A stretch of DNA of 53,898 nt from the NCBI GenBank assembly GCA_008933675.1, contig WBUO01000004.1:1-53898 (forward strand), given 5' to 3'. The translations under genes were made by a program, and so were the position numbers. This DNA is from Dechloromonas sp. GTDB taxonomy: Bacteria > Pseudomonadota > Gammaproteobacteria > Burkholderiales > Rhodocyclaceae. The notes under the pieces are model-generated. The model was not told the DNA's origin. It searched no databases and saw only the letters and a program-made list of their open reading frames with translations. This document shows positions 20,813 through 29,014 of this stretch, one piece after another (within the stretch, counting starts at the first letter, position 1; each line of letters opens with the position of its first letter).

Positions 20813-21382
20813 ATGCGTTTTCCCCTTCTGCTATCTGCCCTGTTGTGTCTGTCGAGCACCGCCCGTGCTGCCGAGACGATCGAGCCCCTGGTGATCAACG
20901 GTTGCGGCATCTGGCCGCATGCCCGCTGTCCGGGTGCCGATCTGCGCCATGCCAACCTGGCCGGCAAGAACCTCGCCGGCGCCGATCTGCGTGGCGCCCA
21001 ACTGCAGCGGGCCGACCTGCGCGGGGCCAATCTTGCGGCTGCCAATCTCGACGGCGCCGATCTGACCGGCGCTCGTCTGGGCAAGGCCAGCGCGCCAACG
21101 GCAACCTTTCGCGGGGCCCGGCTGATCGGCGCCGATCTCGAATTTGCCCGCCTGTTCCGTACTGATTTTTCCGGTGCCGATCTGAGCGCGGCCAATCTCG
21201 AAGCGGCCAGGGTCAATTTCGCCTGGTTCGCCGGTGCCCGGCTGAACAACGCCAACCTTCAGGAGACCAAGTTCTATACGGTCAATTTCCGCAATGCGGA
21301 TCTGTCCGGCACCTATCGCCGCTTCGCGGTGTTTCAGGATGCCGATTTCGAAGGCTGTACGGCCTGTCCGACCGATTGGTGA
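20813..21382 (+). CDS. Secreted pentapeptide-repeat protein
   Basis: A 189-residue exported protein. A signal peptide (about 1-19, FPLLLSALLCLSSTARA) is followed from about residue 35 by pentapeptide A(D/N)LXX repeats (GADLRHANLAGKNLAGADL and similar runs to about residue 170) that fold as a right-handed quadrilateral beta helix. The C-terminus has a Cys pair (EGCTACPTDW). I chose ATG 20813; an in-frame extension to 20756 runs through the REP-like palindrome and is unlikely coding. Pentapeptide-repeat genes also occur next to pedE in Pseudomonas putida, so this is conserved synteny of unknown function. The pedF-like gene starts five bases after its stop. Confidence 0.85.
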   Translation: MRFPLLLSALLCLSSTARAAETIEPLVINGCGIWPHARCPGADLRHANLAGKNLAGADLRGAQLQRADLRGANLAAANLDGADLTGARLGKASAPTATFRGARLIGADLEFARLFRTDFSGADLSAANLEAARVNFAWFAGARLNNANLQETKFYTVNFRNADLSGTYRRFAVFQDADFEGCTACPTDW

Positions 21383-21387
21383 GCGCC

Positions 21388-21849
21388 ATGTACAAAATGA
21401 TCCTCCTGCTGTTCACCGTGCTGCTGTCGGCCACTGCCATGGCCAACGAAGTCGCCGTTGCGCCGAGCGTCAAAGCGGACGGCCTGCCGCCACTCGGCGC
21501 CGAATGGCTGGAAAACAACCCCTATCGCGGCAATGCGCTGGCCGTCGACATCGGCCGCCAGGCCTACAACCAGGCCTGTGCCCGTTGTCATGGCGCCAAC
21601 GCCAGCACCAATGCGGCTCCTGCGCCCGATCTGCGCAATCTCAACCGCTATTGCCGACGGATCGGCGAAGCAGAGCTCCGCGCTGCCTGCATGCGCGACA
21701 ACGACGCCTATTTCGCCAATGTCGTGCGCAAAGGCAAGGTCATCGTCGGCATCACCCACATGCCACCCTGGGAGGGAGTGTTGCAGCAGGAGCTGGCCTG
21801 GGCTATCCAGACTTTCTTCGAAGCGCAGGCCGGCGGAGGCAGGGAGTGA
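21388..21849 (+). CDS. pedF: PQQ-dehydrogenase-associated cytochrome c (PedF/c550-like)
   Basis: A 153-residue secreted monohaem cytochrome. A signal peptide (about 1-19) precedes the haem motif C64-A-R-C67-H68, with a probable axial Met125 in THMPPWEG. A pair of further Cys (89, 101) flanks a loop typical of PedF-like cytochromes. It is the expected immediate electron acceptor for the periplasmic PQQ dehydrogenases: pedE lies upstream on the same strand and pedH converges from downstream, so it may serve both. A TTG 12 bases upstream is an alternative start, but it overlaps the previous stop and has no advantage. Confidence 0.88.
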   Translation: MYKMILLLFTVLLSATAMANEVAVAPSVKADGLPPLGAEWLENNPYRGNALAVDIGRQAYNQACARCHGANASTNAAPAPDLRNLNRYCRRIGEAELRAACMRDNDAYFANVVRKGKVIVGITHMPPWEGVLQQELAWAIQTFFEAQAGGGRE

Positions 21850-21885
21850 AATCCGCCTGCCTGGCGGCGCACCCCCAAACAATAC

Positions 21886-21942
21886 GGCGCGTGGGCCAAA
21901 GCCGACGCGCCGTTGCTGGCGGGCGCCGAGGCGCCCGGTTTT
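21886..21942 (+). terminator. Two hairpins between convergent pedF and pedH
   Basis: GGCGCGT/ACGCGCC (21886-21892 with 21905-21911) and GGGCGCC-GA-GGCGCCC (21921-21936) followed by GGTTTTC. The second is a terminator-like stem with a short T-run on the plus strand, suited to ending the pedE-pedF transcript and possibly the opposing one. Confidence 0.55.
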
Positions 21943-21950
21943 CACTACCT

Positions 21951-23729
21951 TCAGCTCTTGTGCAGCTTGAACACCCAGACCGAACCGCCCTGTTCGAGGA
22001 AGTTCACGCGTTTGGCGACATCGCCGCCCCACAGCGGCACGGCACCGCCCCAGCCGGTGGTGACGGCGATCATCTGCTCGCCGTCCTGTTCCCAGGTGAC
22101 CGGCGGGGCGACGATGCCGGTACCGGTCTGGAAGGACCACAGTTCCTTGCCGGTCTTCGCATCGACGCCCTTCAGGAAGCCTTCCGGGGTGCCGTAGAAA
22201 ATCAGCCCGCCGGCGGTGGTCAGCACGCCACCCCAGAGCGGGGCGTAGTTCTTGTTTTCCCAGACGATCTTGCCGGTCGCCGGATCGACGGCGCGCAGCA
22301 CGCCGATGTGGTCGTCGTGGATGGCCTTGATGGTGAAGCCGGCGCCCAGGTAGGCGGCGCCCTTCTTGTAGGAGACCGGCTCGTTCCAGATGTCCATCGA
22401 CCACTCGTTGGCCGGCACGTAGAAGAGGCCGGTCTGCGGGCTGTAGGCCATCTGCTGCTGGTTCTTGCCGCCGAGGAAGGAGGGCGCCGAGAAGACGACC
22501 TTGCCCTTCTTGCCATCGACGCCGGCTGCCGGATCGCCCGGCCGGCCTTCTTCGATGTAGTTCGGACGGCCGGTTTCCAGATTGATGCCGGTTGCCCAGG
22601 TGATCTTCTTGACGAAGGGGAAGGCATTCAGCAGCTTGCCGTTGGTCCGGTCATTGACGTAGAAGAAGCCGTTGCGATCGGCCTTGCCACCGGCCTTGAC
22701 GATCTTGCCGGTCTTCGGGTCCTTGTAGTCGAAGGAAACGAATTCGTTGACGCCGTCGAAGTCCCAGCCGTCGTGCGGGGTGTTCTGGTAATGCCAGGCG
22801 ATCTTGCCGGTGTCGGCGTCGATGGCGACGGTGGACGAGGAGAACAGGTTGTCGCCGGGGCGCAGGTGGCTGTTCCACGGCGCCGGGTTGCCGGTGCCGG
22901 CGAAGATCAGGTTGGTCTCCGGATCGTAGGTGGCGCCGTTCCAGGTGGCGGCGCCGCCGGTCTTCCACAGGTCGCCGGACCAGCTGGCGTTGAGCGTGCC
23001 GGAGATGCCGTTCTCGATCTCCTTGCCGTCTTCGTAGCGATAACCCATGTGGCCTTCGACGGTCGGCCGCGTCCACACCAGTTTGCCGGTCAGCGGGTCG
23101 CGTGCGTCGATGCGGCCGACGGCGCCGAATTCGCCACCGGAGACGCCGGTGATGACCTTGCCGCGGGCGATGATCGGCGCGGCGGTAGCCGAGTAGCCGG
23201 CGGCGTAGTCGCCGAGCTTTTCCTTCCAGACGACCTTGCCGGTGTCCTGGTTGAGGGCGACCAGCTGGGCATCGAGCGTGGCGAAGATGACCAGGTTGCC
23301 GTACAGCGCGGCGCCGCGGTTGATCACGTCGCAGCAGGGCATGATGCCGTCGGGCAGGCGGTGCTCGTACTTCCACAGCTTCTTGCCGGACTTGGCGTCG
23401 ATGGCGAACAGCCGGCTGTAGGAGGCGGTGACGAACATCTTGCCGTTGTGGATCACCGGCTGCGATTCCTGGCCGCGCTGCTTCTCGCCGCCGAAGGACA
23501 TCGACCAGGCCGGTACCAGGTTCTTCACCGTCCTGGTGTTGATCGCCGTCATCGGGCTGAAGCGCTGGCCCTGGGTGCCGAGGCCGAAGCTGACGACGTC
23601 ACCGGTGGTTTTCGCATCGTTGAGGATGTCGGCGTCGGTGACCTCGGCGCTGGCCGGACTGCCGGCGAAGGCCAGCGCGACGGCCAGGGCGAGGCCGAAG
23701 CGCCGCTGGGGAAGGATTTGACTATGCAT
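21951..23729 (-). CDS. pedH: PQQ-dependent alcohol dehydrogenase, lanthanide-type (PedH-like)
   Basis: A 592-residue secreted quinoprotein paralogous to the upstream pedE-like enzyme: a signal peptide (about 1-28), propeller tryptophan motifs, the vicinal Cys pair in [10 protein letters not shown] (132-133) and catalytic Asp323 in GWDFDGVNE. The residue two positions later is Asp325. An Asp there supplies the extra ligand that marks lanthanide-dependent XoxF/PedH enzymes, so this one should need La-Nd-range lanthanides. It lies convergent with pedE-pedF and divergent from the SoxYZ-led operon. A perfect sigma-54 promoter sits about 130 bases upstream of the start. The start ATG (23729) is preceded by AAGGAGAC. 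Confidence in lanthanide dependence rests on this residue signature. Confidence 0.93.
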   Translation of the reverse strand: MHSQILPQRRFGLALAVALAFAGSPASAEVTDADILNDAKTTGDVVSFGLGTQGQRFSPMTAINTRTVKNLVPAWSMSFGGEKQRGQESQPVIHNGKMFVTASYSRLFAIDAKSGKKLWKYEHRLPDGIMPCCDVINRGAALYGNLVIFATLDAQLVALNQDTGKVVWKEKLGDYAAGYSATAAPIIARGKVITGVSGGEFGAVGRIDARDPLTGKLVWTRPTVEGHMGYRYEDGKEIENGISGTLNASWSGDLWKTGGAATWNGATYDPETNLIFAGTGNPAPWNSHLRPGDNLFSSSTVAIDADTGKIAWHYQNTPHDGWDFDGVNEFVSFDYKDPKTGKIVKAGGKADRNGFFYVNDRTNGKLLNAFPFVKKITWATGINLETGRPNYIEEGRPGDPAAGVDGKKGKVVFSAPSFLGGKNQQQMAYSPQTGLFYVPANEWSMDIWNEPVSYKKGAAYLGAGFTIKAIHDDHIGVLRAVDPATGKIVWENKNYAPLWGGVLTTAGGLIFYGTPEGFLKGVDAKTGKELWSFQTGTGIVAPPVTWEQDGEQMIAVTTGWGGAVPLWGGDVAKRVNFLEQGGSVWVFKLHKS

Positions 23730-23786
23730 GGATTGTCTCCTTGGTTATGCATGGATGCCGCGCCGGCCGGCGGTGGGCCGGCGCGG
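23723..23786 (-). promoter_or_regulatory. pedH leader: duplicated start-codon 11-mer and GC hairpin
   Basis: The sequence around the pedH start, ATCCATGCATA on the minus strand (plus 23723-23733), recurs exactly 23 bases upstream (23746-23756), so a decoy ATG in another frame precedes the ribosome site AAGGAGAC. Just upstream a perfect 11-bp GC stem with a 7-base loop (23758-23768 with 23776-23786) would sit in the mRNA leader if transcription starts at the sigma-54 promoter. No T-run follows, so it looks like leader structure rather than a terminator. Confidence 0.45.
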
Positions 23787-23857
23787 AGCGCGGGATACGG
23801 AACATCGCGGCGGCCGCCCTGCATTCCCTGAATCGGCCCCCGGCGAGCAAGGCGGTC

Positions 23858-23873
23858 TGCAAGGCCTGTGCCA
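23858..23873 (-). promoter_or_regulatory. Sigma-54 promoter for pedH
   Basis: Minus strand TGGCAC-AGGCC-TTGCA matches the -24/-12 consensus TGGCAC-N5-TTGCW with no mismatch and the GG-N10-GC spacing. It predicts a start about 117 bases before the pedH ATG. A palindrome at 23983-24001 lies about 120 bases upstream. Confidence 0.82.
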
Positions 23874-23982
23874 TCGCCCGGAAAAGTGCCGGCGGCCGCG
23901 CCATGTCCGGCAACTCGCCCGATTCGCTGCCGGCCGTGGTCTTCTGCCCGGGCGTTGCGGCGGCTGCTGCAAATGAAGACAG

Positions 23983-24001
23983 CTGTTCAAAAGTTGCACA
24001 G
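23983..24001. promoter_or_regulatory. Shared activator site between divergent sigma-54 promoters (CTGTTC-N7-GCACAG)
   Basis: CTGTTCAAAAGTTGCACAG has the same architecture as the exaC-side palindrome CTGTTC-N7-GAACAG, with one mismatched position. It sits about 122 bases upstream of the pedH -24 element and about 98 bases upstream of the SoxYZ-side -24 element, suitable for one activator serving both directions. Confidence 0.6.
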
Positions 24002-24086
24002 CGAAACTGTTGCGTCTGCCGGCCGGGTTTCGGCAAGCCGCCGCCATGCCCGGCAGGCAGCGGCTCGGCGCCTGATCGTCAGGTTG

Positions 24087-24102
24087 TGGCACGGGGTTTG
24101 CA
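24087..24102 (+). promoter_or_regulatory. Sigma-54 promoter for the SoxYZ/TonB/receptor operon
   Basis: TGGCAC-GGGGT-TTGCA is a perfect match to the sigma-54 consensus with correct GG-N10-GC spacing, 43 bases before the SoxYZ-like ATG. It is divergent to the equally perfect pedH promoter. Confidence 0.85.
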
Positions 24103-24144
24103 GACTTCCGGATAAACAGCCCGTTCGGGCACCTGGAGTGAGAC

Positions 24145-24915
24145 ATGAAGTTTCCGATGACCATCGCCGCCATCGCTCTTGCCGCCCTGATGCCGGCGCC
24201 CGAGGCGGCCGCCCTGCAGGAGGCCGGCGATCCGCTCGCCTCGGCGCGCTGGGTGGACATGCAGCGCACCGTCCTGGGCGGAGCGCCGATGCTGTTCGAT
24301 CCGCGGGTCAAGGTGATTGCCCCGGCGACGGCCGAGAATCCGCTGCAGGTGCCGGTCACCGTCGATGCCAGCGGCCTGGGCAAGGTGGTCGAGGTGATCG
24401 TCTTCGCCGACTTCAATCCGATCATCGAAGTGCTGCGCTTCTATCCCGAGGCGGTGCCCGCCTACCTCGGTTTCCGCGTCAAGCTGCAGCAGTCGACGCC
24501 GGTGCGGGCCGCGGCGCGCACGGCCGACGGCCTCTGGCATGTCGGCGGCACCTGGGTGAATACCGTCGGCGGCGGATGTTCGGCGCCGACAGCCGGCAGC
24601 GCCAGCAAGGACTGGCAGCGGCGGCTCAACCAGGTGAGCGGCCGGCAGTGGTCGGAAGGGGAGCTGGCCGGGCGTCTCCGTCTGCGCATCGAGCACCCGA
24701 TGGATACCGGGCTGGTCGCCGGCATTCCCGCCTTCCACCTCGAGGAAATCGAGTTCCGCGATGCTGCCGGTCAGCGTCTGATGCGTCTGCAGACCGCCGA
24801 ACCGGTCAGCGAGAATCCGGTGTTCACGCTGCAGCGCGGCGCCGTTGACGGTCCGGTCGAAGCCCGTGGCCGCGACAACAACGGCAACACCTTCTCGGCG
24901 CGGATCGCACCATGA
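24145..24915 (+). CDS. Quinoprotein dehydrogenase-associated SoxYZ-like carrier
   Basis: A 256-residue periplasmic fusion of a SoxY-like N-terminal half and a SoxZ-like C-terminal half, after a signal peptide (about 1-23). The SoxY carrier Cys is seen as C145 in VGGGCSAP; in true SoxY the sulfur-carrying Cys sits in a GGCGG tail. The SoxZ half has IEHPMDTGL and the beta strands through the C-terminus. This family occurs next to PQQ dehydrogenases rather than with thiosulfate oxidation, and its chemistry is not settled. Here it is the first gene after a perfect sigma-54 promoter and overlaps the metallohydrolase gene by four bases. Homologues accompany pedE/pedH in Pseudomonas putida. Confidence 0.88.
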   Translation: MKFPMTIAAIALAALMPAPEAAALQEAGDPLASARWVDMQRTVLGGAPMLFDPRVKVIAPATAENPLQVPVTVDASGLGKVVEVIVFADFNPIIEVLRFYPEAVPAYLGFRVKLQQSTPVRAAARTADGLWHVGGTWVNTVGGGCSAPTAGSASKDWQRRLNQVSGRQWSEGELAGRLRLRIEHPMDTGLVAGIPAFHLEEIEFRDAAGQRLMRLQTAEPVSENPVFTLQRGAVDGPVEARGRDNNGNTFSARIAP

Positions 24916-25946
24916 ACTGCATCCAGTTGACGCAGGCGCGCCGCGCGGCAGCAGACCGGGAAGTCCGGCAACGGCTGTCGGCCTCGTTGTCCCGGCATCT
25001 CGAGGTCAGCCTGGGCAGGTTGCTGATGCTGCTGGCCGCTGTCGTTCCCGGCGTCGCTGCCGCCGAGTTCGACTACGCCCTGCGTGCCCAGCGCGTCGCC
25101 GACGGCGTCTACGCCTTCATCGGCAAGACCGAGGATTTCACGCCGGCCAACGGCGGCAACATCGTCAATACCGGCTTCATCGTCGCCCCCGGCGGGGTCA
25201 TCGTCATCGACAGCGGTCCCTCGCGGCGTTACGGCGAGCAGATGCGCCGGGCCATCGCCGCCGTCAGCGAGCGGCCGCCGGTGCTGGTCATCAACACGCA
25301 TCACCATCCCGACCACTTTCTTGGCAACCAGGCATTCGGCGATGTGCCGCTGGCGGCGCTGCCGGCCACCATCGAAGGCATTGCCGGCGAAGGCAATGCC
25401 TTTGCCGAAAACCTGTTCCGCCTGACCGGCGACTGGATGAAGGGGACCGAGGTGCGCGTGCCGCAACGTCCGCTGGCGGCCGGCCGCACCGAGGTCGCCG
25501 GCCGCCGGTTGCGCCTGCTGGCGCTCGACGGCCATACCGGCGCCGACCTGGCGATCTACGACGAGGCCAGCGGCGTGCTGTTCGCCGGCGATCTGGCCTT
25601 CTTCCAGCGCGCGCCGACCACGCCGCATGCCGACATCGGCCGCTGGCTGGCCGCTCTCGATCAACTGGCGGCGATCACCCGCGAGCCGGGTTTCCATGCC
25701 CTGGTGCCGGGGCATGGCCCGCTGGCGCGCGATGCCGCACCACTGCTCCAGACGCGTGCCTGGCTGACCTGGCTGCAGGGAGCGCTGCGCCGGGCGGCCG
25801 CTGCGGGGCTGGACATGAACGAGGCGCTGGCCCGGCCGTTGCCGGCCGAGTTTGCCGAACTGCCGGTGGCCGCCAGCGAATACCGGCGCTCGGTCGGCCA
25901 TCTGTTTCCTGCCGTGGAGCAGGAAGTCCTCGGTGGCGGGCATTGA
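24912..25946 (+). CDS. Quinoprotein relay system zinc metallohydrolase (metallo-beta-lactamase fold)
   Basis: A 344-residue exported metallo-beta-lactamase-fold protein. An N-terminal extension and hydrophobic export segment (about 37-52, LLMLLAAVVPGVAAAEF) precede the domain, which starts at about 60 (VADGVYAFIGKTEDFTPANG). Metal ligands: the HxHxDH motif in NTHHHPDHFLGN, then His in DGHTGAD, Asp in FAGDLAFF and His in VPGHGPL; all are present. The family is named for co-occurrence with quinoprotein dehydrogenases and SoxYZ-like carriers and is SoxH-related. The substrate is unknown, possibly the carrier-bound group. Start ATG 24912 overlaps the SoxYZ stop; the next gene, tonB, starts one base after its stop. 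Confidence 0.87.
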   Translation: MNCIQLTQARRAAADREVRQRLSASLSRHLEVSLGRLLMLLAAVVPGVAAAEFDYALRAQRVADGVYAFIGKTEDFTPANGGNIVNTGFIVAPGGVIVIDSGPSRRYGEQMRRAIAAVSERPPVLVINTHHHPDHFLGNQAFGDVPLAALPATIEGIAGEGNAFAENLFRLTGDWMKGTEVRVPQRPLAAGRTEVAGRRLRLLALDGHTGADLAIYDEASGVLFAGDLAFFQRAPTTPHADIGRWLAALDQLAAITREPGFHALVPGHGPLARDAAPLLQTRAWLTWLQGALRRAAAAGLDMNEALARPLPAEFAELPVAASEYRRSVGHLFPAVEQEVLGGGH

Positions 25947-25947
25947 G

Positions 25948-26688
25948 ATGGCGCTGCAGCTGCGTCCTTACCGGCCGGCGGCGGCGATGGATCGCCGCCT
26001 GGCCGGCCTGGTGCTGCTCTCGCTGTTGCTGCATGGCGGCCTCTTCGTGCTGATGGCCGGGACGCGTCCGGCTGCCGCCCCGGCTTTGCCCAGGCTGCTG
26101 GCGACGCTGCACCTGGCGTCGCCTGTCCCATCCGGAACGCTGCCCACGGCCTCCCTGCCGGCAGCGCTCCCAGCGAAGGTCCGGCAGTCGCCGGCTGGCG
26201 CGGCGAACCGGCCGGTTCCGCGACAGCCTCGGACTGCCGGGCCGGCCAGCGTCGGCGGCTTGCCTGTGGCCGGGGAAGCGGTGGCGGCGAGTACGACCGC
26301 GGGCGAAAGGATGAGCGACGTCAGTCCTGCGGCGGCTGCCGCCGAACCTGTCGCCGCGCCGCCGGCCTCGGCTGCCAGCCTGACGGCCGATGCACTGGCT
26401 GCCTACCGTCAGCGCCTGAGCGAACTGCTTGCCGGCCAGCGGGACTATCCGCGGCTTGCCGCGCTGCGCGGCTGGCAGGGTGAAGTCCGCCTGCGTCTGC
26501 GTGTTGCCCGGCGCGGCAACCTGCTTGCCGTCGATCTCGAGCGTTCGAGCGGCTTTGCCGTGCTCGACCAGCATGCCCAGGCCGTACTGGCCGATCTCGG
26601 CGCCTTGCCGCCGCCACCCGATCTGCTCGAGGGCAGCGAAATCCAGGTTGTCGTGCCGATCACCTACAAACTCAATAAAACAACATGA
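25948..26688 (+). CDS. tonB: Dedicated TonB energy transducer
   Basis: A 246-residue TonB-family protein: a short cytoplasmic basic N-terminus, one TM (about 14-33, RLAGLVLLSLLLHGGLFVLM), an Ala/Pro-rich periplasmic linker (about 34-140), and a C-terminal TonB domain (about 150-240; GWQGEVRLRLRVARRGNLLA and VPITYKL). The His in the TM (LLLHGG) is the conserved SHLS-like position. It couples the ExbB/ExbD proton motor to an outer-membrane receptor; no exbBD lies nearby, so a shared motor is assumed. It is locked between the metallohydrolase gene and a TonB-dependent receptor (four-base overlap at the longer receptor start), so it is probably dedicated to that receptor. Confidence 0.9.
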   Translation: MALQLRPYRPAAAMDRRLAGLVLLSLLLHGGLFVLMAGTRPAAAPALPRLLATLHLASPVPSGTLPTASLPAALPAKVRQSPAGAANRPVPRQPRTAGPASVGGLPVAGEAVAASTTAGERMSDVSPAAAAAEPVAAPPASAASLTADALAAYRQRLSELLAGQRDYPRLAALRGWQGEVRLRLRVARRGNLLAVDLERSSGFAVLDQHAQAVLADLGALPPPPDLLEGSEIQVVVPITYKLNKTT

Positions 26689-26699
26689 GAGACAAAACC

Positions 26700-29012
26700 A
26701 TGCGCCACCGCCCGCCCCTGTCCCTGGCCGCCCTTGCCCTCGCTGCCGCCTTCGCCCCGGCCGGCGCCGAAGAGGGCGTGATCCGGATGGAGACCATCGA
26801 GGTGATCGGCAACTCACCGCTCGCCGGCATCGGCATTCCGCGCCAGCAGGTGCCGGCCAACGTCCAGGTTGCCGGCGAACGGCAACTTGCCGAATCGGCA
26901 ACGCTGAACCTGCCGGAGTTCATGGCCCGCCAGCTGCCCAGCGTCAATATCAACGAAGTGCAGGGCAACCCCTTCCAGCAGGACGTCAATTACCGCGGCT
27001 TCACCGCCTCGCCGCTGCTCGGCACGGCCCAGGGCCTGTCGGTGTATCTCGACGGGGTGCGCATCAATGAAGCTTTCGGCGATACCGTGAACTGGGATCT
27101 GCTGCCCCAGGCGGCGCTCGCCGGCGTCGAGCTGATGCCCGGTTCCAACCCGCTGTTCGGCCTGAACACGCTGGGCGGTGCGCTGGCGCTGCGCAGCCGG
27201 AACGGCTTCGACCATGCCGGCAGCGCCATCGAGCTGGCGGCCGGCAGTTTCGCCCGGCGCACGCTGGAACTCGAGCATGGCGGGCACAGCGGCAGCTTCG
27301 GCTGGTACGTCGCCGGCGAAGGCTTCGCCGAGGACGGCTGGCGCGACTACTCGAAGTCGGATGCCGGCCGCTTTTTCGCCAAGCTGTCGCACCGCAGCAC
27401 GACCGGCGAGGCCGATCTCAGCCTGCTGCGGGCGCGCAGCAAGATGACCGGGAACGGCCTGCTGCCGCAATCGATGTTCGCCGCCGACCACGAGCAGATC
27501 TTCACCCACCCCGACCAGACGCGTAACGACCTGACGCAGCTGGCCTTCTCCGGCCGCCTGTGGTTGAGCGACAGCCAGAGCCTGTCGGCCAGTGCCTACC
27601 ACCGGCGCAACACGACGCGGACGCTCAATGGCGATGCCAACGACGATTTCGAGGACGGCCCCTTCGATGGCGTGGCGAACGAGGAGTCCGGCGCCAACAA
27701 CCGTACCCGCACCGTGCAGCGTGGCAGCGGCGCGGCGCTGCAGTGGAACCTGGTTGCCGAGCGCCATCAATTGACGATCGGAGCATCCTACGACCGGGCC
27801 CGGATGCGCTTCCGCCAGACGCAACAGATCGGGGTGCTCGATGCCAGCCGCGGCGTCGCCGAAGTCGAGGAAGAAGAGATGGAAAATGCCATCCGCGGCA
27901 CCACGGACACCGCCAGCCTGTTCATCACCGATACCTTCGCCCTGGCACCGACGCTGCACCTGACCGCTTCGGCGCGCTACAACCGCAGCCACGTCACCAC
28001 TTTCGACATCCTCGAGCGCGAAGCACCCAATCTCGACGGCGACCACCATTACCGCAAGTTCAACCCGGCCCTCGGCCTGAGCTGGCAGATCGCCCCGGCA
28101 CTCAACGCCTATGCCGGCTTCAGTCAGGGCAGCCGGGTGCCGACGCCGATCGAACTGGGTTGCGCCGACCCGGCCAACCCCTGCACGCTGCCCAATGCCA
28201 TGGCCGCCGATCCCTACCTCAAGCAGGTCGTCGCCCGCACGCTGGAAGCCGGTCTGCGCGGCACGCTGGCCGGCGGCATCGGGTGGAATGCCGGGGTCTA
28301 CCGCACCGTCTCGCACGACGACATCCTCTTCGTCGGTACCTCGACCAGTGCCGGCTACTTCACCAACTTCGGCAAGACGCAGCGCCAGGGCCTCGAACTC
28401 GGCGTCAACGGCCGCCATCGCAGCCTCGACTGGTTTGCCGCCTACAGCTGGCTGCACGCCACCTTCCAGTCGGCAGCCTGCCTGCTGGCCGAGAACAACA
28501 GTTCGCGCGGTACCGCCGCCGCCTGCACGGCCAACGGTCAGGACGACGAAATCCTGGTGAAGAAGGGCAATCGTCTGCCCGGCCTGCCCGAGCACAGCCT
28601 GAAGCTCGGTCTTTCCTGGCGGGCCGTCGACTGGCTGCGCCTGGGCGGCGACCTGCAGGCCTTTTCCGGCCAGTACGCCCGCGGCAACGAGAACAATGCC
28701 CACCGCGCCGGCAGCGCTACCGATGCCTTCGGCAATCAGCGCACCTTCGACGGATCGGGCAAGACCGCCGGCTACGCCATCCTCAACCTCAACGCCGAGG
28801 CCGACCTGGGGCGCGGCTGGCAGGTCTTTGCCCGGGTGAACAATGTCTTCGACAAGCGCTACGCGACGGCGGCGGCGCTGGCCGAAAACCCGTTCGACGC
28901 CGGCGGCGCCTTCCAGATCGATTCCGGCGACTGGCGACGGGAAACCTTCGTGGCCCCGGGGGCGCCGCGTGCCGCCTGGCTCGGCGTGCGCTATCGCTTC
29001 GGCGGCAAGTAA
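26700..29012 (+). CDS. TonB-dependent outer-membrane receptor in the quinoprotein operon
   Basis: A 770-residue TonB-dependent receptor: a signal peptide (about 1-23, LSLAALALAAAFAPAGA), a plug domain (about 30-170; YLDGVRINEAFGDTVNWDLL and NPLFGLNTLGGALAL blocks) and a 22-strand barrel to the terminal aromatic RYRFGGK. Start: ATG 26700 follows GAGAG at a reasonable spacing; ATG 26685, overlapping the tonB stop, is an alternative giving five more residues. The substrate is unknown. Position behind a sigma-54 promoter with SoxYZ, metallohydrolase and its own TonB, divergent from a lanthanide-type dehydrogenase, makes a lanthanide chelate or PQQ plausible. A two-component system follows two bases after its stop. 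Confidence 0.88.
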   Translation: MRHRPPLSLAALALAAAFAPAGAEEGVIRMETIEVIGNSPLAGIGIPRQQVPANVQVAGERQLAESATLNLPEFMARQLPSVNINEVQGNPFQQDVNYRGFTASPLLGTAQGLSVYLDGVRINEAFGDTVNWDLLPQAALAGVELMPGSNPLFGLNTLGGALALRSRNGFDHAGSAIELAAGSFARRTLELEHGGHSGSFGWYVAGEGFAEDGWRDYSKSDAGRFFAKLSHRSTTGEADLSLLRARSKMTGNGLLPQSMFAADHEQIFTHPDQTRNDLTQLAFSGRLWLSDSQSLSASAYHRRNTTRTLNGDANDDFEDGPFDGVANEESGANNRTRTVQRGSGAALQWNLVAERHQLTIGASYDRARMRFRQTQQIGVLDASRGVAEVEEEEMENAIRGTTDTASLFITDTFALAPTLHLTASARYNRSHVTTFDILEREAPNLDGDHHYRKFNPALGLSWQIAPALNAYAGFSQGSRVPTPIELGCADPANPCTLPNAMAADPYLKQVVARTLEAGLRGTLAGGIGWNAGVYRTVSHDDILFVGTSTSAGYFTNFGKTQRQGLELGVNGRHRSLDWFAAYSWLHATFQSAACLLAENNSSRGTAAACTANGQDDEILVKKGNRLPGLPEHSLKLGLSWRAVDWLRLGGDLQAFSGQYARGNENNAHRAGSATDAFGNQRTFDGSGKTAGYAILNLNAEADLGRGWQVFARVNNVFDKRYATAAALAENPFDAGGAFQIDSGDWRRETFVAPGAPRAAWLGVRYRFGGK

Positions 29013-29014
29013 GC

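Noticed and set aside
18607-21255. Long antisense open frame (882 codons) opposite pedE
   Set aside because: Shadow of the pedE codon pattern; overlaps the divergent promoter, the kinase start and the pentapeptide gene; composition is low-complexity Ala/Gly/Val/Leu.
21294-23831. Long plus-strand frame (845 codons) opposite pedH
   Set aside because: Antisense shadow of pedH; no domain, and it runs through the pedF gene in the wrong frame.
23741-24115. Cys-rich small frame (124 codons) in the pedH/SoxYZ intergenic region
   Set aside because: It covers both sigma-54 promoters and the palindrome, has no ribosome site at its start and ends abruptly; treated as non-coding.
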